Assembly (NCBI RefSeq): GCF_958979055.1
Contig: NC_084899.1
Span: forward strand, 23,751,501-23,815,500
DNA length: 64,000 nt
DNA from: Alnus glutinosa
Taxonomy: Eukaryota > Streptophyta > Magnoliopsida > Fagales > Betulaceae
Direction: 5' to 3'
Shown: one piece after another, positions 57,493 to 64,000 of the stretch
Position numbering within the stretch: the stretch's first letter is position 1
How the letters are laid out: each line of letters opens with the position of its first letter
Position numbers and translations under genes: made by a program
Notes under the pieces: generated by a model
The model's database searches: none
Told to the model about the DNA's origin: nothing
What the model saw: only the letters and a program-made list of their open reading frames with translations

Positions 57493-58890
57493 ATGGCCCT
57501 GTTCCATTCATTTTCCGGTTTGGCCATCGTCTTCCTCCATACCCTCCTGTCCCTTCTTGTCATTTCACACCAGCAACCCCAGCTCGACCCGGCCGAGCGC
57601 GACGCCGTCTACAGGGTCCTCAACTCCGTCAACCCCACCGTCCCCTGGCGCTCACTCTTTCCCGACGACGACCTCTGCTCCTCAGCCCCACACGGCGTCG
57701 TTTGCGAATACTTCTCCGACGGTGACGGCGACGTTTTGTCGTCCGTCCATATCACCGAGCTCAGCTTCGGGTACGTCTCGGACTACGCTCCGAACCCGCC
57801 TTGCAGTTCGGACTCCACACTCGACCCCTTACTCTTCACCGCCTTCAAGTTCCTCCGCAAGCTCTTCTTTTACAAGTGCTTCACCGACGAAACGCGCCGC
57901 GTTTCGCTCCCCGCGGACTCCGTTTCGCCGGGCTTCTCGTCCACTCTCGAGGAGCTGGTCTTCATTGATAACCCGGCTCTGGTAGGGCCTCTCAGTGGCT
58001 TACTTCGTAATTATACGAGCCTGAGAAGGGTAGTTCTGACCGGAAACGGAGTTTACGGTGAAATCCCAGATGGGCTCGGCGACGATTCGGTCGTTCTCCA
58101 GGAACTCACGCTCTCGAGAAACCAACTCTCCGGTGGAGTCCTGGCGAACTTATCCAAGCTGAAGAGCCTGAGGGTTCTTGACCTGAGTCACAACCGCTTT
58201 GACGGATATCTCCCCGAAGCTTTGGGTAATCTCACGGAGCTATTGAAGCTGGACCTGAGCTACAACGGGCTTTCCGGTAAAATACCAGAGGGTTTAAAGA
58301 ACCTACAGAGCCTGGAGTTCCTGGACTTGAGCTACAACCGTTTTGGCAACTACGGCCTGCCGTTGTTCCTAGCGGAGATGCCCAGGCTGAGAGAGGTGCA
58401 TTTGAGTGGGAATCCGCTGGGAGGGGCAATACCGGAAATATGGGAAAATATGGGGGGTGTTTTGGGGATAGGATTGTCAAACACGGGACTGGTTGGGAAT
58501 ATTCCGGCTTCAATGGGGGTAAACTTGAGAAACCTGCGTTACTTGGGGCTTGACAACAACAGCCTTGAAGGGACTGTGCCAGTGGAGTTTGCGCTCTTGG
58601 GGACTGTGAGTGAAATCAATTTGGAGAACAACAATTTGAGCGGAAGACTCCCATTCTCCGCCAAATTCTCAGCCAAAATTGGCGGAAAGCTGAAGCTTGG
58701 TGGCAATCCAGAGCTGTGTGTGGCGGAGCAGTTGGGCTCCGGCAGCTTGGGGAAGTTGAAGGCGTGCACCAACAAACCTGTTATTCCCAATGCTGCCCTT
58801 TTCAGCGCGGGTTCTAATCCACTGCTGGTTGTCCCACATGTGCTCGTGTTTCTCGGATTTCTTGTTTGTCTTGGGTTGATTAATTCTTAG
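57493..58890 (+). CDS. Secreted or membrane-anchored LRR protein (receptor-like protein, RLP29/PII-2/TMM-like)
   Basis: Single exon, 465 aa from the ATG at 57493. The start gives a clean signal peptide (MALFHSFSGLAIVFLHTLLS, continuing LLVISHQ). An N-terminal cap follows (LDPAERDAVYRVLNSVNPTV, PWRSLFPDDDLCSSAPHGVVC with paired Cys). Then about eight to nine plant-type leucine-rich repeats run to residue ~400, with repeats such as LRVLDLSHNRFDGYLPEALG and LKLDLSYNGLSGKIPEGLK. After a GNPELC.C cap, a final hydrophobic stretch (VVPHVLVFLGFLVCLGLI) ends the protein, fitting either a GPI-anchor signal or a membrane helix with no cytoplasmic tail. There is no kinase domain. Such proteins usually act with receptor kinases at the cell surface; the ligand cannot be told from sequence. 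Codons are more GC-rich than the surroundings, as in many intronless plant genes. It converges with the RIC gene. Confidence 0.9.
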   Translation: MALFHSFSGLAIVFLHTLLSLLVISHQQPQLDPAERDAVYRVLNSVNPTVPWRSLFPDDDLCSSAPHGVVCEYFSDGDGDVLSSVHITELSFGYVSDYAPNPPCSSDSTLDPLLFTAFKFLRKLFFYKCFTDETRRVSLPADSVSPGFSSTLEELVFIDNPALVGPLSGLLRNYTSLRRVVLTGNGVYGEIPDGLGDDSVVLQELTLSRNQLSGGVLANLSKLKSLRVLDLSHNRFDGYLPEALGNLTELLKLDLSYNGLSGKIPEGLKNLQSLEFLDLSYNRFGNYGLPLFLAEMPRLREVHLSGNPLGGAIPEIWENMGGVLGIGLSNTGLVGNIPASMGVNLRNLRYLGLDNNSLEGTVPVEFALLGTVSEINLENNNLSGRLPFSAKFSAKIGGKLKLGGNPELCVAEQLGSGSLGKLKACTNKPVIPNAALFSAGSNPLLVVPHVLVFLGFLVCLGLINS

Positions 58891-58924
58891 GTTTTAGAAG
58901 GTTGATTAAAGACAGAGATTAGGG

Positions 58925-59605
58925 GCTAATTAACAAAATGAACAGGTCAACACTGATTTTGGAGAAAGAAATTTTGGGTGTGTCATGCGGTTGATATGGG
59001 ACAGGGAGAATTATGTAATTACGCTACTTTGAAGAGAATTGCATATAGTTTAATGCTTTAAATTTATCTTTTGGACCTAATTGACAATTGTGTGCTTATA
59101 TACTTTTGATTATTATATCTAATGTTAATTATGTGTATTGGGATCGGCTTAATTTGCTAACCAAATTGTAGCCAATTTATGAAACTAATGAGAAAGGGTT
59201 TCGAATGGGCTGTTTGGACAAAGAGACTCCATCGAAACCCTTCTTCCTTAGCTTCCTCATTAGCTGCTCAAATCGATTGCAATTCATTTAGCTAAATTGC
59301 AATCATTCTCGTTGAATTTTGTAATGGGCTAACAAAATGGACCAATTAATACTGATTTTCGAATAAGAAATTTTGGATGTCGTGTCATGTCATGTGGTTA
59401 ATGTGGGAGAGAAATAATTATGCAATTATGGTACTATGTGAAAGAGAATTGAATATAGTTTTACCTTTTGGGTTCAAATTGTGTGCTTATATACTTCTAG
59501 TTGTTATATTTAATGTGAATTAACGATATGTATTGGGATCGATTACAATTAGTTGAAAATTGAAGCCAATTTAGATGATTAACAAGAAATGGACTCAAAT
59601 GGGTT
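58925..59605. repeat. Tandem duplication of the LRR gene 3' flank, period about 398 bp
   Basis: Two copies start near 58926 (gctaattaacaaaatgaaca) and 59327 (gctaacaaaatggacca). They share agaaattttgg.tgt, aagagaattg.atatagttt, tgtgtgcttatatacttt/c and gtattgggatcg. The unit begins within about 40 bp of the stop codon, so part of the probable 3' UTR is duplicated. Confidence 0.8.
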
Positions 59606-59837
59606 TATCGGTCCGAACAAATCGATCGACCTCGTATTTTAAGATGTTCAGGCACATGAACTCCATCAAAATTATCTCTCATAAAATGCGGCCAATCACG
59701 GCCGACTTTTGTATGAGCCTTTATAATTTTTGTAGGGTTTTTATTTTTCATTATATTAGTAAGTGGAGAAAAGTTTATTTTTTTATTTTTTATTTTCTTT
59801 CTTGTGTTGGAGCTAAAAAAAGGTTGGTGTATCCAAA

Positions 59838-59945
59838 TGTTAACTTAATCGGCTAGTAGTTTAATCAGCTGGAAACTGTGTTCAATAAAACAGAAATACT
59901 AGTTCGAATATCTTTTCCCTTCTGCACATGTAAAAAAAGAAAAAA
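59838..59945 (+). mobile_element. Diverged tRNA-derived SINE
   Basis: A tagtttaatcagctggaaac block, then aatactagttcgaatatctt (B-box-like), ctgcacatgtaaaaaaagaa and an A-rich tail, the same order as in 22512 and 55800. More diverged than those copies. Confidence 0.45.
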
Positions 59946-60766
59946 TGGTCGGTGATTAATTAATGGGCGTTGCAACTTTCAACCTCAAACACGGTTTTGT
60001 CTGATGTGTTATTAGAGGCAACATTGAAAAGAAATGATGAAGAAAGAGACAAACAAATCTCTCGTCTGTACAATAGGCTACCAAGCAATACCGCGCAAAA
60101 GGGCATCGGAATTGACGCGCATTGAGTTGCAATCAGTTCCTTTTGACATCCACCAATGTTGTTGGACAACGACACTAGCTAGTACTGACAAATTGACAGG
60201 CAATTATTGTTTTCTGTTTTATATCTTTTTTTTAATGTTAAAATATTAGTTTAAAATTTTAAAATAATTAATATTTTAATATATTATTAAAACAAAACTT
60301 ATAAATTCAATCTTAAAGTTAATTAAAATATTTTTTTCAACTTAATCTATTAAATTGATATACGATTATGCCACATGCATTTTTAATAATGTGGGTGAGA
60401 ATCTTAATCCTAATGATATGTATGTTAGCAGGCTTTAATTGTGTAATTAATTTGAAGGAAAATTTTGTCCAATTTTTATTCACATTTCGAGTTAGAGTTT
60501 TTCCATAATCATTTGCCCTCGATCTCTCCCTAGCTATTCCATGCATGGGCCAATACGCCTGTAGAAGAAGGTGATAATATATTTAGCAAAAATATTAATG
60601 AAACGCAAAAAAGAATTAGCTCCAACAATTTATGTGTGCCATGGATGGATCATACAAGGCTCCATGAAGATCGAAGAACAAAAAAAAAAAAAGAAACTCT
60701 CGGTTTGGTTTCAACTAATTAAGCATGATTTCTAGCTACTAATGTAAAATTAAGTACACCAAATCT

Positions 60767-62684
60767 TCAATATATTCCTCCCATATATCCCTTTCGTGAA
60801 CCCCCTTCAAAAGGCTGTGGACTAAGAAGCTCATTGTTCCTTGATGTGGATACGGATCCTGCCCCGGGTCCTGGATCCGAGAATGGAGATTGATATGTCT
60901 CCTCAGTGGCTTGGGCTTTCAATCTTGCTGATCTTGTTGACCCGCCGCCGCCGCCGTTAGAGTACTCCTTTGACTTCTTCCTCCTTGTCTTCTTAGGGAT
61001 GTCGGGAAGGCTGCGTGCAGGTGATGATGATGATGATTCCAAGGGTAGTACTGGTTGTTGCCTGCTCGATTTGGTTCCTTCAGATGAGTCCTTGAGGGAA
61101 CTTTTAGTTGACCTCCTTGATTGTCTTGGTTTCTCTGGCTTTTCTGATCTGCTAGGGGAACCTGTTACAGCACCGGTCGACGACGACGACGACGATTGGC
61201 GTCTCGATGACCGAGGCAATTCCAGCAAGTCTCCGGCCGGAGAATTTGGAGTCCTTGCACTTCTCCGAGCTCCTGAATCTACATTCATTTGAATCAAAAC
61301 GATAATGCAATTACTACTAATATCACCATGCATGCATGAATATACGTACGTAGGTGGGAAATTTAGATAGTTATGTCAAATGTTTTCATGCAACCAACAT
61401 GGGGATGTGGTAACATGTTAATGCATGCTAGGAATGTGTAAATCTTTAGCAATTTTGTCATTTGAATCATTAGTAATTCAAGCAATAAATATGAGAGGTT
61501 TTATAAGACTTACCTGTTCGAGCAGATTTTGAACAACCCACAAGAGCTATCTCATATTTATTATCCGAATTGTTAGCAAATTTAATTTATGGAGATTCGG
61601 ATTTGCAGAAACTGTTACTTAAGAATCAATTCAATGCACTCTTTGTTAATGTGTTTAACGGTGTGTTTTTATTTTTTGAAGGTGTTATATGACATAAAAG
61701 CAAAAACTATTTTTAAGTTTGAGAAATATTTTGTATTTTTAGCTGTTTATTATATTTATCTAAAGAATAAATCGAAAACAAAATCACAAACAAACACAGG
61801 CCATTTTAAAGCATGCAAAAAGCATCAACATGTCTTGGGCATATAAGAAAATAATATTGTTAAGTGTATATGGTACCTTCGGAGTGCCATTTGGCTTGAT
61901 CTCCATTATCTTCTTTGACCTCTCCAGGGAGATTTATTGGCACCGACGAATATCCTGGCGGCGATTTAAACTCATTCATCTGCAGAAACTCAGAATATTG
62001 TGGCCTACATGAGGCTTGTGATCAAAGAATCAAACAAGGAAAGAGAAGAAGAAGAAGATGGGATCTAGCTATGTAATTCCTCCACGATTATATATAAGAT
62101 TAAAATAAAATATATATAATTAATTAAAGAAGAAACTTTACCCAGCTTGGAGAATTTACAGATGGACCATCCCATCCTATATGGGCGACATGCTTCACAT
62201 CCGTGGGATAACCAATCTGCATTTCAGGTTCTTTGTCATTGTCTGCAAATATGTGGCAATTCTTTCAGTATATATATATATCAACAAGAAAATGTTTTAA
62301 ATCATCATTTTTTTTTTTTGTCTTCGATCTTTCAAAATTTTAAGTTGATAGAAAATGGTAGACTTAATCGCTTAAATTATGTACGTATATAATTTTAGCT
62401 AGCATGACTCCCTGAACATGTGAGAGTTTTAACTTGAAATTGGGTGAATGATGGAGATAAGGTTCGAATTCGGAACATTTGTACTGATACCATGTTAAAT
62501 CACAATTATTTTTTAAAGGGTAAACTTAATTAATCATTTAAATTATATTCTAACAAAACATCCGTGGAGGAACAGCTAGCGTTAGACAATCAAAAGAGAA
62601 GAAATAGAAACATTCATGCTCACCAAATATTTGAGAAATGTATCTTAGGCCTTTTAGAAGGCCTTTCATCTTGGTATTGGACAT
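60767..62684 (-). CDS. RIC-type ROP-interactive protein with CRIB motif
   Basis: Five exons on the minus strand: 62684-62624, 62242-62142, 61979-61877, 61546-61514 and 61278-60767. They join in frame to 269 aa. It starts [20 protein letters not shown], the hallmark N-terminus of plant RIC proteins. The CRIB motif [17 protein letters not shown] spans residues 30-46 and keeps the I-x-x-P-T...H-x-x-H core that binds active ROP (Rho of plants) GTPases. PSWMNEF follows directly, as in the family. The rest is Ser/Arg/Lys-rich and low in complexity ([11 protein letters not shown], a run of Gly), probably disordered, and ends [11 protein letters not shown] proteins carry ROP signals to actin, microtubules or vesicle traffic at the plasma membrane. 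The longest exon alone is open in an upstream frame, but splice phases show it is exon 5. Exon 4 is only 33 bp, and its acceptor (gatag) was chosen because it alone keeps the frame. Which RIC this is I cannot fix; see the synteny note. Confidence 0.88.
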
Positions 62685-62888
62685 TTTTGTCAGATAAATA
62701 TGTTGTCTAGATCTATGGAGTATTTTCTAAGCTTGATCTCAGGTATGCTTGGTAGATTTGGAATCGAGAACTCGAGCTTTAAATCTGAGGAGGAAAATAA
62801 GAATTAAAAGAAAAAAGATTGATTAATATATAGTTAGAAACATGCATATAAATATATATTAATTTGGAGACAAAATTAATTAATTGTT

Positions 62889-62890
<2 letters not shown>

Positions 62891-62956
<66 letters not shown>
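62891..62956. repeat. (AT)n microsatellite in the RIC promoter
   Basis: About 33 uninterrupted AT units, roughly 200-270 bp upstream of the RIC start codon. Confidence 0.95.
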
Positions 62957-62959
<3 letters not shown>

Positions 62960-63892
62960 CACCTGCATGGGCATGCAAACGTTGAATTCAGGTTATGTTC
63001 CAGTTTCTTCTTTGGATATGAAAAGAGGGGAAGAAGTGGAAGAAGAAAGAGAAATATGGTTCAAGAAGAGTTTATGACAGTTAATTTTTTTGACAGATGG
63101 ATGGATGTGTGAAGAAGAGGTTGGTGATGGCGATGATGTTCTGTTTTAAGCATAGATGACTCTGATGGCAATGCATTGTCTGTTGCTCTTACCCATTAAT
63201 CAAAACCATAAGCTCATCGAGAATTCAGGTGTGAAGATGTGGAAAAGAATTCCTGATCAAAATTAATTGCCTAATTTTAGGTGGGTTTTAATGGGTCTTC
63301 TTTTCGGATGATGGAAGGCTGTTAGCTACCTTAATTAATTAATTGGTTGTTCATCATTGCTGGTTCCTCGGATATATAGATCAAATATTATGAAAACCAA
63401 AATCACTATATACGTACTGCACACCAACCCTAGCTAGCTCCTATTGTAAGCTATGAAACTAAGATTCGCAGCGGCGGAACCAGAAATTTTTATGCAAATT
63501 GATACGTACAAGTCATTTTTAGAGGTCTGCCTTATAAAAAATATATATATAAAAATATATTTTAAGTTTTTGTAAAATGATAAAGATTTTCAACAGATCG
63601 AATTTGAGGTAATTCTTTGTATTCGGCCTATTAAATTGATATATGTTCTTAAAACATGTAATTCTCACATTAGATTTTTTTAAAAATGCATATAAAAATT
63701 ATCCCCAGCATTGTTATACGTTTGTGCATGTTACCCACACATGCATGATGCACCTTGCTGGGGTGGGTTTTTTTTTTTTTTTTTTGGGTGAGATTTGGGA
63801 TTTATGATAAGTGTGTAAAGAGTTTGGCAAGAACAATATTATTCCAATGATTTTTTTTTTTTGAGTAGTATAACATTACAAAGGGTTATCAA

Positions 63893-64000
63893 GGGTTTGT
63901 TTCGTTTTGCAGTTTCAAAACGTGCGATTTAAATAATAGTAATTTCAAAATATATAAAAATCGCAGTTAAGCACTTAGTAAAATCATAGTTTAACATTTA
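63893..64000. mobile_element. MITE of the 'gcgatttt' hairpin family, cut by the window end
   Basis: Begins ggtttgtttcgttttgcagt and continues with aaaacgtgcgatttaaa, aatcgcagttaagcacttag and taaaatcatagtttaacatt, matching the left half of the copy at 52858 in the same orientation. The right half lies outside the window. Confidence 0.7.

Larger units (their letters stand above)
62685..64000. other. Upstream region of the RIC gene
   Basis: Promoter and leader of the RIC gene, a long (AT)n tract (62891-62956), some GA-rich sequence around 63015-63060, and AT-rich spacer up to the window end. No other gene seen. Confidence 0.5.

Noticed and set aside
60906-61292. 128-codon open frame on the plus strand
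   Set aside because: It is the antisense of RIC exon 5, open because of the Ser/Arg-rich codons; no independent evidence.
1-64000. CRISPR arrays, operons, prophage or bacterial mobile elements
   Set aside because: The window is plant nuclear DNA; tandem repeats here are microsatellites or duplications without spacer structure.

Overview
This window is nuclear DNA of a flowering plant, most likely a eudicot. The genes have many short introns with GT..AG borders, the spacers are AT-rich, and plant-only families are present: phytochelatin synthase, RIC/CRIB proteins, and a chloroplast MRL7-type protein. Small plant transposons (MITEs, tRNA-derived SINEs, a LINE relic) and two fragments of plastid DNA lie between the genes. 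I cannot name the species.

Layout, left to right. (1) 2.6-4.9 kb, + strand: an MRL7/SVR4/ECB1-type chloroplast biogenesis protein in four exons. (2) 7.7-13.3 kb, + strand: the mitochondrial succinyl-CoA ligase beta subunit in 12 exons, 421 aa when spliced. (3) 14.0-16.1 kb: a broken LINE carrying nested elements. (4) 16.4-20.2 and 27.4-31.4 kb, - strand: two head-to-tail copies of a long-chain fatty alcohol oxidase gene (three exons each), separated by a 7 kb spacer of plastid DNA, SINE and MITE insertions, a 100-bp-arm inverted repeat and a broken FAR1-related fragment. (5) 35.5-41.1 and 43.0-47.3 kb, - strand: two head-to-tail phytochelatin synthase genes (eight exons each), followed at 49.3 kb by an orphan phytochelatin synthase first exon. 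(6) 49.4-57.4 kb: a transposon-rich spacer with one possible small membrane-protein gene. (7) 57.5-58.9 kb, + strand: a single-exon secreted LRR protein, convergent with (8) 60.8-62.7 kb, - strand: a RIC-type ROP GTPase effector with a CRIB motif in five exons.

The genes do not form one pathway. The oxidases act on fatty alcohols (lipid and wax turnover), phytochelatin synthases make metal-binding peptides from glutathione, the ligase is a TCA-cycle enzyme, MRL7 acts in plastids, and the RIC protein serves ROP signalling. Local tandem duplication has been the main force: fatty alcohol oxidase x2, phytochelatin synthase x2 plus one orphan exon, and many 90-400 bp tandem repeats in introns and flanks. 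All multi-exon models were built by hand from splice sites, reading phase and recalled family sequences; every one closes in frame.

The items most worth a second look are the orphan phytochelatin synthase exon, the uneven cysteine loss between the two synthases, a terminal-inverted-repeat element family with a CCGG-rich core seen at least four times near genes, the long inverted repeat at 20.9-21.5 kb, and the two plastid-derived insertions, both apparently from the rps7/ndhB neighbourhood.
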